Source: Parahaliea mediterranea
GTDB taxonomy: Bacteria; Pseudomonadota; Gammaproteobacteria; Pseudomonadales; Halieaceae
Length of the DNA stretch: 64,000 bases
Assembly (NCBI RefSeq): GCF_017255185.1
Contig: NZ_JAFKCZ010000005.1
Span: forward strand, 248,001 to 312,000
Direction: 5' to 3'
Under the pieces are notes generated by a model, which did not search any database, had not been told where the DNA came from, and saw only the letters and a list, made by a program, of their open reading frames with translations. A program made the translations under genes and the position numbers. Below, one piece after another: positions 1 through 8,799 of the stretch (within the stretch, counting starts at the first letter, position 1; every line of letters starts with the position of its first letter).

Positions 1-271
1 CGAGGCTCTCCGGGTCCACGGGGTACCAGATCTCGGTGATCAGGGTACGAATACCGCTGTGCACGCCGGCCACCGCGTCGAAGGGCCGGCTTTCGTCGTG
101 GATGAAGAAGGTGCTGGAACCCACCGCGTAATCGCGCGTCGCGGGTGTTGCCGCGCCCGGCGTCGCCTTGTCACCAGCGGTTTGCGGGGGGGCGCCTTCG
201 CAGGCCGCCAGTACGCCGAGCGCGGCGGCGGTGAGCAGGGCGCCGAGGGCGCGCAGGCAGCGGTGGGTCAT
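1..271 (-). CDS. Lipoprotein alpha/beta hydrolase, N-terminal part (window edge)
   Basis: Only the first 90 codons are present; the gene runs off the left edge. The N-terminus (MTHRCLRALGALL...) is a signal peptide ending in a lipobox-like LAAC at residues 22-25, so a lipidated envelope protein is likely. The following stretch, with FDAVAGVHSGIRTL and then EIWYPVD, resembles the start of platelet-activating-factor acetylhydrolase or dienelactone-hydrolase-like esterases. The catalytic residues lie outside the window. It follows the carnitine dehydrogenase gene on the same strand after about 70 bp, so it may be the last gene of that transcript. An acyl-ester hydrolase would fit beside carnitine catabolism, but that is inference. 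Confidence 0.6.
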   Translation of the reverse strand, partial: MTHRCLRALGALLTAAALGVLAACEGAPPQTAGDKATPGAATPATRDYAVGSSTFFIHDESRPFDAVAGVHSGIRTLITEIWYPVDPESL

Positions 272-340
272 GGCTGTCTCCTTGGTCTTGGTTGTCGTTG
301 TGTTTGCTGTCGTTGTCGCTGGTCGCTGGTCGCTGGCGCT

Positions 341-1312
341 TTAGCGGTCGATGCCCTGTTCCCGGCGGTACTCGCCGAGCACGCGCTGGATGCGGATCAG
401 GCAGTCGTCCAGCTCTTGGGCGAGCTCCGCCATGCTGCGCCCGCCGGTGGCCGCGTCGAAGCCCTCGACCATGTCGTTGTAGAGTTTATCGGTCAGCTCC
501 GGCGCCACCAGGCGGGTCCAGGGTTCCTTCAGCGAGGGGCCGAAGTGGTCCAGCATGCGGCGCATGCCGCCCTCGCCGCCGCACAGGGCCATGTTCGCAC
601 AGGGCCCCATGATGGCCCAGCGCAGGCCGGGGCCGTAGGCGATGGCCTTGTCGATGTCGGCCACGCTGCACTCGCCCTTGTCCACCATGTGCAAGGCCTC
701 GCGCCAGATGGCATCCTGCAGGCGGTTACCGATAAAGCCCGGCAGTTCGCGCTGCATGCGCGCCACCTGCTTGCCGTTGAGCTGGAAAAAGGTCGCCGCC
801 CAGTCCACCGCCGCGTCGTCGGAGCGCTCGCCGCCGACCACCTCGCAGAAGGGGATCATGTAGGGCGGGTTGAAGGGGTGGCAGACCACGGTACGCCCGG
901 GATTTTTACAGTCGCGCTGGATGTCGGTCATCAGCAGGCCTGAGGTGCTGGAGGAGATCACCACGTGCTCCGGTGTGAGCGCGTCCAGCTCGGCGAACAG
1001 CGCCTGCTTTTGCGCCAGGTCTTCCGGGGTGCTCTCCTGGATGATGTCCACGCTCTGGCAGAAACCTTCGAGGGAATCGGCAAAGCGCAGGCGCTCGGGG
1101 CTCGCGCCCTCGCGCAGGCCCAGTTGTTCCAGCACCGGCCACTTGTCCGCGACCTTGTCGCGCAGGCGCGGCTCGGCGCCGGGGGCGCTGTCCCATACCA
1201 GCACGTCCTTGCCCATGCGCAAAAAGTGCAGGGCCCAGGCGCCGCCGATGACGCCGGTGCCGAGGATGCCGACGGTGGTGACGTCTTCGGGGGTGGGTCG
1301 TTGTGTCGTCAT
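341..1312 (-). CDS. cdhA: L-carnitine 3-dehydrogenase (3-hydroxyacyl-CoA dehydrogenase family)
   Basis: This NAD-dependent enzyme would oxidise L-carnitine to 3-dehydrocarnitine in the cytoplasm. The 323-residue protein has a Rossmann GxGxxG (GTGVIG, residues 18-23) followed by an HCDH-type catalytic region with CHPFNPPYMIPFCEVVGG and a C-terminal helical domain. Its length matches carnitine dehydrogenases, which lack the long fusions of fatty-acid HCDHs. The start at 1312 was chosen because GGAGG sits 8 bases upstream; a longer frame is open but would overlap the next gene. It follows the 3-dehydrocarnitine cleavage gene (20-bp gap, one transcript). The neighbouring BKACE, thioesterase and GlxA-type regulator make the carnitine assignment much stronger than the family alone would. 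Confidence 0.85.
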   Translation of the reverse strand: MTTQRPTPEDVTTVGILGTGVIGGAWALHFLRMGKDVLVWDSAPGAEPRLRDKVADKWPVLEQLGLREGASPERLRFADSLEGFCQSVDIIQESTPEDLAQKQALFAELDALTPEHVVISSSTSGLLMTDIQRDCKNPGRTVVCHPFNPPYMIPFCEVVGGERSDDAAVDWAATFFQLNGKQVARMQRELPGFIGNRLQDAIWREALHMVDKGECSVADIDKAIAYGPGLRWAIMGPCANMALCGGEGGMRRMLDHFGPSLKEPWTRLVAPELTDKLYNDMVEGFDAATGGRSMAELAQELDDCLIRIQRVLGEYRREQGIDR

Positions 1313-1332
1313 TGCCGAGTCCTCCATGACCA

Positions 1333-2214
1333 TTACTGGCTGCCCCGCAGGCCGAGAATTTCCCGCGCTCGCGCGGGGCTGGCGGTGCTGCCGCCCATGG
1401 CGCGGATGATGCCGGCGGCCCTGTCCACCAGCTCGCCGTTGCTGGCGAATACGCCGCGCTCCAGGTAGAGGTTGTCCTCCAGGCCTACCCGCACGTTGCC
1501 GCCGAGCAGGACGGCCTGGGCCACCATCGGCATCTGCAGGCGGCCGATGCCGAAGCCGGCCCAGTTGCAACCCGCCGGCAGCATGTCGACCATGGCTTTC
1601 ATCGCGGTGGTATTGGCCGGCGCGCCCCAGGGTATGCCCAGGCACAGCTGGTACAGGGCGGGGGCCTCAAGCAGGCCGTCGGCGTGCATCTGGTTGGCGA
1701 AGGCCAGGTGGCCCAGCTCGAAGACCTCCAGTTCCGGCTTCACGCCGATGGCTTTCACCCGCGCGGCCATCTCCCGCAGGATCGGCGGGGTGGAGATGTA
1801 CACGTAGTCGTCGCCGAAGTTGATGCTGCCGCAGTCCAGGGTGCAGATCTCCGGCCGCAGCGCCTCGATATGGGCGATGCGCTCGGCGGCGCCGATCATG
1901 TCGGTGCCTTCGCCGCCGACGCCGGGATTGTCGTCCCCCGGCACGAAGTCGCCGCCCATGCCGGCGGTGATGTTGATGATGATGTCGGAGTCGCTGTCGC
2001 GGATGCGCTCCACCACCTCGCGGTAGAGCGCCAGGTCGCGCGAGGGCGCGGCGCTGTCGGGATCGCGCACGTGCAGGTGTGCCACCGCGGCGCCGGCGCG
2101 CCCGGCCTCGATGGCGGCATCGGCGATCTGCGCGGGGGTGACGGGGAAGTTGGGGTGCTTGCCCGGGTTGCCGGCGCCGGTGACGGCGCAGGTGATGATG
2201 GTGTCGGGGTTCAT
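1333..2214 (-). CDS. cdhC: 3-dehydrocarnitine cleavage enzyme (BKACE family, DUF849)
   Basis: BKACE enzymes are zinc-dependent and transfer the acyl part of a beta-keto acid to CoA. In the carnitine route, 3-dehydrocarnitine plus acetyl-CoA gives betainyl-CoA and acetoacetate. The 293-residue protein shows the metal motif HLHVRD (H46, H48), the NITAGMGG stretch, and an [11 protein letters not shown] segment typical of the family. The start at 2214 is preceded by GAGGAGG. It is the first gene of the cdhC-cdhA pair on the minus strand. Its upstream region runs into the palindromic repeat array, so the promoter must lie within about 140 bp or read through the array. Confidence 0.85.
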   Translation of the reverse strand: MNPDTIITCAVTGAGNPGKHPNFPVTPAQIADAAIEAGRAGAAVAHLHVRDPDSAAPSRDLALYREVVERIRDSDSDIIINITAGMGGDFVPGDDNPGVGGEGTDMIGAAERIAHIEALRPEICTLDCGSINFGDDYVYISTPPILREMAARVKAIGVKPELEVFELGHLAFANQMHADGLLEAPALYQLCLGIPWGAPANTTAMKAMVDMLPAGCNWAGFGIGRLQMPMVAQAVLLGGNVRVGLEDNLYLERGVFASNGELVDRAAGIIRAMGGSTASPARAREILGLRGSQ

Positions 2215-2354
2215 GCTGCCTCCTCGGATGTTGCCGCACACCCTAGCGCAGCGCGCCAAAAGGTTTTGCGGGAATACGAAGAGTCTTTGCCGGAATGCGA
2301 CAGAAGGCGGCCGTGCCGGCGTGCGCATGGTGGGTATGTTGGGCCGCGCTGGGT

Positions 2355-2712
2355 CGGCCGAATGAATTCGGCCCTACAGGGGGCGCGCCACACGTCCGTG
2401 TAGGGTCGAATTCATTCGACCAAAAGCGGCGGAATGAATTCCGCCCTACAGGGGGATGCGCCACACGTCCGTGTAGGGTCGAATTCATTCGACCAAAAGC
2501 GGCGGAATGAATTCCGCCCTACAGGGGGGCGCCACACGTCCGTGTAGGGTCGAATTCATTCGACCAAAAGCGGCGGAATGAATTCCGCCCTACAGGGGGA
2601 TGCGCCACCGTCCGTGTAGGGTCGAATTCATTCGACCAAAAGCGGCGGAATGAATTCCGCCCTACAGGGGGGGCGCCACACGTCCGTGTAGGGTCGAATT
2701 CATTCGACCAAA
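2355..2712. repeat. Palindromic repeat array, five units of about 72 bp
   Basis: Units begin TAGGGTCGAATTC at 2401, 2474, 2545, 2617 and 2689 (periods 73, 71, 72, 72), with a half unit before the first and the last cut short. Each unit holds two adjacent hairpins, GTCGAATTCATTCGAC and GCGGAATGAATTCCGC, and is bracketed by TGTAGGG and CCCTACA, which can pair to enclose both. It lies between cdhR and cdhC. A related array occurs at 61230-61622. This is a REP-like intergenic repeat family; there is no coding potential and no unique spacers. Confidence 0.9.
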
Positions 2713-2749
2713 CCCACCAAAACGACGATACCGGCCCAACACCCCCCGC

Positions 2750-3712
2750 CTACCGCCGCCGCTCCCCCCGCGGCGAATAGCCAAAATGCCGGTGGTAGCT
2801 GCGCGAAAAATGCGAAGTGGAACCAAAACCGCAGCGCAGGGCGATATTGGTGATGCTGAAGCTGGTCTGCTGGAGGAGCAGCTGGGCTTTTTCCAGCCGC
2901 AGGCGGCGGTAGAAGGCTAGCGGTGTGGTGTCCATGTGGCCGCGGAACAGGCGCTCCAGCTCGCGCTCGGAAATGTGCACCATGCGCGCCAGTTCGGGAA
3001 TCGGCAGGGGGTGTTCGAAGTGCCGCTGCATGTTCTCGATGGTCTCCAGCAGCTTGGCATTGGCCACGCCGTAGCGGGATTGCAGCGACAGGCGCTGCGG
3101 ATCGCTGCCCTCGCGCATCGTGTGGTAGATCAGCTGGTCGGAAATCGCCGCCGCCAGCTCGGCGCCGTGCTGTTGCCGCACCAGGTAGAGCATCATGTCC
3201 AGGCCCGACAGTCCGCCGGAACAGGAAAAGCGGTTGCGGTCGATTTCGAACAGTTCCGGCACCACGTTGACGTTGCGAAAGGCCTCCCGGTAGCTGTCGT
3301 GGTTCTCCCAGTGGATGGTGGCGCTGTAGCCGTCGAGCAGCCCCGCCGCCGCCAGGATGTAGCTGCCGGTATCCTGGCCGCCCAGGTCGACGCCGAGGGC
3401 GGCCAGGCGGCGCAGGGCGCCGGTGAGTTTGCCGCTGAGCTGTTCCTGGGGGTGGAAACCGGCGCAGACCACGAGGGTGTCGATGCCCTCGACCCGCTCC
3501 ACCGCCTGGTCCGCCATCAGGCTGATGTCGTTGCTGGAGCGCACCGGGCGGCCGCGCAGCGACAACATCTGCCAGTGGTACAATGCCTCCCGCGCCAGCG
3601 TGTTGGCCCAGCGCAAGGGGTCCACCATGGCCGACAGGCCGATCATGGAAAAGCCGGGCAGCAGCAGAAAGCCGATGCGCTGCGGCGCGGTGGGCGAGGG
3701 GTCTCCAAACAT
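2750..3712 (-). CDS. cdhR: GlxA-family AraC-type regulator of carnitine catabolism
   Basis: The 320-residue transcription factor has an N-terminal DJ-1/PfpI-like (GATase1-like) domain from about 10 to 190 and a C-terminal AraC helix-turn-helix pair from about 215 to 315, ending in the signature region FGSTSHFSRSYHRHFGYSP. This is the architecture of CdhR and GbdR, which sense carnitine or betaine-type ligands. It is divergent from the thioesterase gene and upstream of cdhC-cdhA, with the repeat array between. CdhR activates the cdh genes in Pseudomonas aeruginosa; the same role is inferred here from context. A role in glycine betaine sensing (GbdR-like) is the main alternative. Confidence 0.8.
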   Translation of the reverse strand: MFGDPSPTAPQRIGFLLLPGFSMIGLSAMVDPLRWANTLAREALYHWQMLSLRGRPVRSSNDISLMADQAVERVEGIDTLVVCAGFHPQEQLSGKLTGALRRLAALGVDLGGQDTGSYILAAAGLLDGYSATIHWENHDSYREAFRNVNVVPELFEIDRNRFSCSGGLSGLDMMLYLVRQQHGAELAAAISDQLIYHTMREGSDPQRLSLQSRYGVANAKLLETIENMQRHFEHPLPIPELARMVHISERELERLFRGHMDTTPLAFYRRLRLEKAQLLLQQTSFSITNIALRCGFGSTSHFSRSYHRHFGYSPRGERRR

Positions 3713-3744
3713 TTGGCGGTTTTGAGCAGGTTTCAGTCGGAAAA

Positions 3745-3761
3745 TTTACACAAGTTTACAC
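3745..3761. promoter_or_regulatory. Direct repeat, candidate CdhR site
   Basis: TTTACAC occurs twice, at 3745-3751 and 3755-3761, one helical turn apart (10 bp). It lies in the 98-bp space between the divergent regulator and thioesterase genes. Tandem half-sites on the same DNA face are typical of AraC/GlxA-family binding. No convincing sigma-70 promoter was found next to it. Confidence 0.4.
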
Positions 3762-3810
3762 CTTTCACGCCTAGTATGTGGCCCGCACAGCCAAGCACAC
3801 GGAGTTAGCC

Positions 3811-4290
3811 ATGGATTTCAACGACTACTTTCCCGCCTGCCGGACCCCGGTGTCCGCCGACTGGATCGACTACAACGGCCATATGAGCGAAGCCTTCTAC
3901 GTGCTGGTGTTCGGTTTCGCCACCGATGCCTTGCTCGACGCCATCGGGGTCGACGAGACCTATCGCGCCCGTCACCACAGCTCGGTCTACACCCTCGAGG
4001 CGCACGTGCGCTACCTGCGGGAAGTGGGCGAGGGGGCGCCCCTGCAGGTGTTCAGCACCGTGGTGAACTCCGATCACAAGCGCCTGCACGTGCACCATGG
4101 CATGCAACGCGAGGACAGCGGCGAGGTCCTGGCGACCAGCGAGCTGATGCTGATGTACGTGGACACCGAGAGCGGCCACTCGGCGGACTTCCCCGCGGCG
4201 ATCGGGGCCAGTATCGCGCGCTTCCGGTCCCGCTATCCGGGACGGCCCGCGGAGGGCGAGCTCGGGCGCGTGATTGCGCTGCCGCGATGA
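3811..4290 (+). CDS. cdhB: Betainyl-CoA thioesterase (hotdog fold)
   Basis: The 159-residue hotdog protein has the DWIDYNGHM motif (4-hydroxybenzoyl-CoA thioesterase type) with the catalytic Asp region near residue 20. In carnitine catabolism this class hydrolyses betainyl-CoA to glycine betaine and CoA. The ATG at 3811 was chosen over an in-frame GTG at 3778 because GGAG lies 8 bases before it. It is divergent from cdhR, and its last bases overlap the next membrane-protein gene by 4 bp (ATGA), so the two are probably translationally coupled. Together with cdhA and cdhC it completes carnitine to betaine. Confidence 0.8.
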   Translation: MDFNDYFPACRTPVSADWIDYNGHMSEAFYVLVFGFATDALLDAIGVDETYRARHHSSVYTLEAHVRYLREVGEGAPLQVFSTVVNSDHKRLHVHHGMQREDSGEVLATSELMLMYVDTESGHSADFPAAIGASIARFRSRYPGRPAEGELGRVIALPR

Positions 4291-4688
4291 GCGCCGTGGC
4301 AATCGACCATTCCCCCGGCAAGTCGGCCAGTGGCCGCGGGGTGGCGGTGATTGTCTACGGTTTGTTGCTCGGCAGTATTTTGACCCTGGTCACCGCGCCA
4401 CTGGGAGCCGCGCTGGCTTGTCTCTGGCGTCGTCGCAGCGCGGCCTGGGTTGCAACACACCTGCGTTTCCAGATTGCGACTGTGTGCTGGGCGGTAGCTG
4501 GCTTGTTGCTGGGGGGTGTACTCTGGTGGTGGCTCGGACGGCAGGGGCTGGCCGCCGAGTGGGCCTGGACACTGGGCTACGCCGTGTTCACGGCACAGCT
4601 GGCCTGGCTCGTCGGCCGCTGCGCGTTTGGGCTGCACCGGCTGACCTCAAACCGCCCCGTGGGTAATCTGGCGGTAGAGGCGCGGTAG
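4287..4688 (+). CDS. Small membrane protein of unknown function
   Basis: The 133-residue protein has three likely membrane segments: about 20-45 (VYGLLLGSILTLVTAPLGAA), about 65-85 (CWAVAGLLLGGVLWWWLG) and about 95-115. I do not recognise a family. The start overlaps the thioesterase stop (ATGA), pointing to coupling with cdhB. Its 3' end overlaps the 3' end of norD on the opposite strand by 42 bp, so both genes must terminate inside each other. It could belong to either the carnitine or the NO-reductase neighbourhood; position favours the former, but small membrane proteins are also common beside nor clusters. Confidence 0.65.
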   Translation: MSAVAIDHSPGKSASGRGVAVIVYGLLLGSILTLVTAPLGAALACLWRRRSAAWVATHLRFQIATVCWAVAGLLLGGVLWWWLGRQGLAAEWAWTLGYAVFTAQLAWLVGRCAFGLHRLTSNRPVGNLAVEAR

Positions 4689-6581
4689 GGCCGCGACCAG
4701 GTTTTCCGGCCGGCGAACCATGGCGTAGGCGCCGCGCCCGAACAGGCGCGGTATGTACTGGCCGGCCTCGCGGTCGATGGTGATCGCGAATACACGAATC
4801 TGCTGTTGCCGGGCATCCAGCACCGCGCGGCGGGTATCCTCGATGGCGTAGCGCCCCTCGTAGTAATCGGTATCGTTGGGTTTGCCGTCGCTGATCAGCA
4901 GCAGCAGGCGATGGCGATTGGGGCGCTGGGCCAGTTCAAAGGTGGCGTGGCGGATGGCGGGCCCCATGCGGGTGTAGGAGCCCGGTTCCAGGGCGGCGAT
5001 GCGCCGGTCGACCCGCGCGCCGGTTTGCTCCTGGAACGTTTTGATGTGATTGATCCGCACCCGGTGACGCCGGTGCGAGGTAAAGGTGGCGATGGCGTAG
5101 TCGTCGCCGCAGCGCGCCAGTCCGTGCGCCAGTACCCACAGGGCCTCGCGGCTGACATCGATGATCCGGCGGTCCTCCAGCCAGGCCTCGGTGGACAGGG
5201 AGTTGTCCACCAGCACATTGACGGCCAGGTCGCGGGCCTGGGGGCGCGCGGCCAGGTACAGGTGTTCCGCGGGCACTCCGGTCGCCACCTGATCGCAATA
5301 CGCGCGTACCACGGCATCGGTATCGAGGTCCGGCCCGTCCCGCTGTCCGCGCAGCACCACGCGCCGTGGCCGCAGGGCCTCGAATTGCCGTTGCACGCGC
5401 AGGACCCTGCGGTGCGTCGCGGCGTCGGGGTGCCAGGGTTTGCTACTCTCACTGTGAAGGCCGGTAAGCACGCGGCTCTGCTTCGGCAAGTAGCGCTGTT
5501 TGCGGTAATCCCACTCGGGATAGGTAAACTCGCCCTCCAGTTGCCCCGCGAGCACCGTGTCCGGTGCCAGCTCCAGTTCCACGTTCAAGCGCGACGCGGC
5601 GCGTTTGATGTGCGGGCTGAGTGTCAGTTGATCCAGTTGTTCCGCGGTCCTGCCGGCCTTGTCATCAGGCTCGTCGTCGACCATGCGGTTCAGGTTGACC
5701 ATTTCCGCGAACGACAGCATTTTTTCAAAGCGATTGAATACCAGTGGATCGTCCCGTTCGCTCTGGTCCTGGCGCTTGCGCGAGGCCTTGCGGGCGCCGC
5801 CCGCAACGCTTTGGCCATCCCCCTCGATCCTGGGGTCGTCATCCCCCGCCGGCGCGTCCCGCGTGCATGTGGCTCCCGGCTCCACCACTCCCCATAAAGG
5901 CACCGGCAGGAAGCTCCTGTAGCCGCGAGGGGCGTGAATGTCGTCGAGTGAGCGTGACCGATCGAACACGGCCTCAAGTACGGGGTCGGACGCGAGCGTG
6001 GTTCCCGTGAGCAGCGCCCGCACGGCCGCTTCAATGGCGGCTTCCGCGGGCGGCAGTTGCCCGCGCGGCGGGCGCGCATTGAGTGCCGCCGCACTCAGTC
6101 GCTGGTGAAGTGCGAACAGGCCGGGAAATTCCCCTAGCACATTACAGCTGGCCTGCCTGGCCAGGCGCAGCGCCCGGATGTCGGCACGCAGGGCGTCAGT
6201 GTCGCGTGCGGGAGCTTTGGCGCTGGCAAGGAAAGCGGCCAGCCAGTAATAAAGTTCGCGATTGAGTTGCCGCCGGGGAAACACATCGATGCGTACGGGT
6301 AGCTGCACGGCCTCCTGGCTCCGGCTCGGCCGCTCCAGCATTTCGCTGTCGAAGCCCAGCCGCTGGCGCAATGTCAGGCGGTGGCGGGATTCCCGTGACG
6401 AAATAGCGTGGATGGGCAGGCCGGGGTCGCCGCCGGCAATGCGGAAAAACACTGACAGTGCCGGCGCTATTGTCGCCAGTGTGACCGCCGCGTCGGGATA
6501 TGTCGGATAGCTCCGCGCCCGGGAGGCCCAGTGGTGCCAGCGTGCCCCAACCCACTCCTCCAGTTCCAGTGACAGCGCCAC
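4647..6581 (-). CDS. norD: NorD, VWA-domain NO-reductase activation protein
   Basis: NorD works with the AAA+ protein NorQ to mature the cNOR complex, probably by inserting its non-haem iron. The 644-residue protein has a variable N-terminal region and a C-terminal von Willebrand A domain from about 450. Its MIDAS motif DNSLS (D459, S461 and S463 region) and the later LLISDGKPND stretch are clear. It is the last gene of norC-norB-norQ-norD; the gap to norQ is only 6 bp. The 3' end overlaps the convergent small membrane gene by 42 bp. Confidence 0.92.
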   Translation of the reverse strand: MALSLELEEWVGARWHHWASRARSYPTYPDAAVTLATIAPALSVFFRIAGGDPGLPIHAISSRESRHRLTLRQRLGFDSEMLERPSRSQEAVQLPVRIDVFPRRQLNRELYYWLAAFLASAKAPARDTDALRADIRALRLARQASCNVLGEFPGLFALHQRLSAAALNARPPRGQLPPAEAAIEAAVRALLTGTTLASDPVLEAVFDRSRSLDDIHAPRGYRSFLPVPLWGVVEPGATCTRDAPAGDDDPRIEGDGQSVAGGARKASRKRQDQSERDDPLVFNRFEKMLSFAEMVNLNRMVDDEPDDKAGRTAEQLDQLTLSPHIKRAASRLNVELELAPDTVLAGQLEGEFTYPEWDYRKQRYLPKQSRVLTGLHSESSKPWHPDAATHRRVLRVQRQFEALRPRRVVLRGQRDGPDLDTDAVVRAYCDQVATGVPAEHLYLAARPQARDLAVNVLVDNSLSTEAWLEDRRIIDVSREALWVLAHGLARCGDDYAIATFTSHRRHRVRINHIKTFQEQTGARVDRRIAALEPGSYTRMGPAIRHATFELAQRPNRHRLLLLISDGKPNDTDYYEGRYAIEDTRRAVLDARQQQIRVFAITIDREAGQYIPRLFGRGAYAMVRRPENLVAALPRLYRQITHGAV

Positions 6582-6587
6582 CGCGAC

Positions 6588-7412
6588 TCAGTCCTCGCCG
6601 AAGGTGGCCCGCAGCGCTTCCAGCAGGCCGGCCTGCACATCGGCGTCGTCGGTGAGGGGTTCCACCAACGTGGCGCGAGCGGCTTCGAGCACGGGCACGC
6701 CGGCCTGAATCAGGGAGCCGCAGTAGATCAACAACCTTGTCGAAACGCCTTCTTCCAGGTCCTGTCCCTTGAGGGCCCGCAGGCGGGCGGCGAGGTTGAC
6801 CAGGGCCGTGGCCCGGGGCGTGTCCAGGCCGCTCTCGCGGGCCACGATGTCGCGTTCCTGTTCCGGGGGCGGGAAATCGAAGGCCAGCGCCACGAAACGC
6901 TGCCGGGTGCTGGGTTTGAGTGCTTTGAGTATGTGCTGGTAACCGGGGTTGTAGGACACCACCAGCATGAAATCGTCGGGCGCCTGCAGCTGCTCGCCAG
7001 TCCGTTCCAGCGGCAGCAGCCGGCGGTCGTCGGTCAGCGGGTGCAGTACCACGGTGACATCCTTGCGCGCCTCCACGACCTCGTCGAGATAGCAGATGCC
7101 GCCTTCGCGCACGGCGCGGGTGAGCGGTCCGTCGACCCACTGGGTTTCTCCGTCGCGCAGCAGGAAGCGGCCGGTGAGGTCGGCGGCGGTCAGGTCATCG
7201 TGACAGGCGACCGTGTACAGGGGCCTGTCGAGACGCGCGGCCATGTGCTGGACAAAGCGGGTTTTGCCGCAACCTGTCGGGCCCTTGAGGAGCAGCGGCA
7301 GGCGCTGCTCGAAGGCGTGCTGGAACAGCGCGCACTCGCCGCCAATGCTCTGGTAGTAGGGAATTTGCGTTGCGCCGCCGGACCGGCCGGCGGCCATTTC
7401 CAGATGATTCAT
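6588..7412 (-). CDS. norQ: NorQ, MoxR-type AAA+ ATPase
   Basis: The 274-residue ATPase has Walker A GPTGCGKT at residues 44-51, Walker B around 106-112 (ICYLDEV) and a sensor region VVSYNPGYQ, as in CbbQ/NorQ proteins. It partners the VWA protein NorD to activate NO reductase. It begins 16 bp after norB and ends 6 bp before norD, so it is clearly in the operon. Confidence 0.93.
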   Translation of the reverse strand: MNHLEMAAGRSGGATQIPYYQSIGGECALFQHAFEQRLPLLLKGPTGCGKTRFVQHMAARLDRPLYTVACHDDLTAADLTGRFLLRDGETQWVDGPLTRAVREGGICYLDEVVEARKDVTVVLHPLTDDRRLLPLERTGEQLQAPDDFMLVVSYNPGYQHILKALKPSTRQRFVALAFDFPPPEQERDIVARESGLDTPRATALVNLAARLRALKGQDLEEGVSTRLLIYCGSLIQAGVPVLEAARATLVEPLTDDADVQAGLLEALRATFGED

Positions 7413-7428
7413 TGCGGGGCCCGTCGCC

Positions 7429-8775
7429 TCAGGTTGTGCCCAGTGCGGTCTGGGATGTCGCCGGAAGTTGTTCCCGGGCCGGGCCGAAGACCGCGTACAG
7501 GTAGAGCAGCGCCGCCACCGCCACCACCGCGCCCGCCCCGAGCCGCATGGCGTAGAACAGGCCGAGCTGGGCCTGGACCTCCATGTAGTTGATGCCCATG
7601 ACCCGTTGCATGTGGGTCTGCACCACGCCGGCGAAGGTCAGGGTAAAGGTCATGAAGCACATGGCGGAGGTCATCATCCAGAAACTCCACATATTGAGTA
7701 TCTGGTTGTAGGGCTGCATGCGCCGCAGCTGTGGCATGGCATAGGTGATAATGGCGAGTACCATCATCACGTAGGCGCCGTAAAAAGCCAGGTGGCCGTG
7801 GGCCGCGGTCACCTGGGTGCCGTGGCTGTAGTAGTTGACGAAGGACAGGGTGTGCATGAAGCCCCAGACACCGGCGCCGAAAAAGGCCACGGTGGCGCTG
7901 CCGAGCGTCCACAGCATGGCGCTCTTGTTCGGGTGGTTGCGGCGCCCCTTCCAGAACATGTAGAAGGCGAACATCACCATGGCGAAGAAAGGCGCGACTT
8001 CCAGGGTGGAAAAGATGCTGCCCAGGGGCTGCCAGTAGCCCGGCGTGCCAATCCAGTAGTAATGGTGCCCCGTGCCCAGCAGGCCCGAGAACAGGGCCAG
8101 GCCGATGATCACATAGAGCCATTTCTCAATCACCTCGCGGTCCACGCCGGTCATCTTGATCAGCAGATAGGCCAGCAGCGAGGCCATGATCAGCTCCCAT
8201 ACGCCCTCCACCCAGACATGCACGATCCACCACCAGTACAGCTTGTCCAGGGACAGGTTGCTGGGGTTGTAGAAAGCGAACAGCCAGAACACCGCGGCTA
8301 GCCACAGCCCCAGCATGAGCACCAGGTTGATCGCGGTTTTGCGGCCCGCCAGCAGTGTGCGCGTGGTGTTGTACAGGAACATCAGGAAGGACACCGTGAT
8401 CAGTACCTTGCACCACAGCGGCTGTTCGAGAAATTCGCGCCCCTCGTGGATGCCGAACTGATAGCTGAGCAGGGCGCCGGCGCCCGCCACGGCGAATATC
8501 GCCAGGCCCAGATAGGCCAGCAGCGGGCTGTGAATATCCTGTTCCGCCTCTTCCGGCAGCAGGTAGTAGGTGCTGCCCATGAAGCCGATCAGCAACCATA
8601 CAATCAACAGGTTGGTGTGGCTCATGCGCATGATATGGAAGGGCATGGCCTCGGCGAGAAATTCCGGCAGGACGTAAACCGTGGCGGCGAGAATGCCAAA
8701 GACCACCTGCAGAACAAACAGGGCCATGGCCACGGCAAAGAAAGGCAGTGCGACTCGCTGGCTCTCGTATTTCAT
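7429..8775 (-). CDS. norB: Nitric oxide reductase large subunit (cNOR)
   Basis: NorB is the haem-copper-oxidase-like integral membrane subunit that reduces two NO to N2O using electrons from NorC. The 448-residue protein has about 12 membrane helices and family-typical stretches: HTNLLIVWLLIGFMGSTYYL near residue 53 and GHHYYWIGTPGYW in the middle. It has no fused quinol-oxidase extension, so it is the short cytochrome-c-dependent type (cNOR), in agreement with the adjacent norC. The gap to norC is 24 bp. Confidence 0.95.
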   Translation of the reverse strand: MKYESQRVALPFFAVAMALFVLQVVFGILAATVYVLPEFLAEAMPFHIMRMSHTNLLIVWLLIGFMGSTYYLLPEEAEQDIHSPLLAYLGLAIFAVAGAGALLSYQFGIHEGREFLEQPLWCKVLITVSFLMFLYNTTRTLLAGRKTAINLVLMLGLWLAAVFWLFAFYNPSNLSLDKLYWWWIVHVWVEGVWELIMASLLAYLLIKMTGVDREVIEKWLYVIIGLALFSGLLGTGHHYYWIGTPGYWQPLGSIFSTLEVAPFFAMVMFAFYMFWKGRRNHPNKSAMLWTLGSATVAFFGAGVWGFMHTLSFVNYYSHGTQVTAAHGHLAFYGAYVMMVLAIITYAMPQLRRMQPYNQILNMWSFWMMTSAMCFMTFTLTFAGVVQTHMQRVMGINYMEVQAQLGLFYAMRLGAGAVVAVAALLYLYAVFGPAREQLPATSQTALGTT

Positions 8776-8799
8776 GCGCTTCTCCTTTTTCGCGTGCGC

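Noticed and set aside
2355-2712. CRISPR array
   Set aside because: Units are tandem and nearly identical over their whole length, with internal palindromes and no variable spacers; no cas genes are present.
3778-3810. GTG start for the betainyl-CoA thioesterase
   Set aside because: The ATG at 3811 has a proper GGAG and matches the usual N-terminus of the family.
7429-8775. Cytochrome cbb3 oxidase subunit (CcoN) instead of NorB
   Set aside because: The flanking norC, norQ and norD genes, the length of 448 residues and the absence of ccoO/ccoP favour cNOR.
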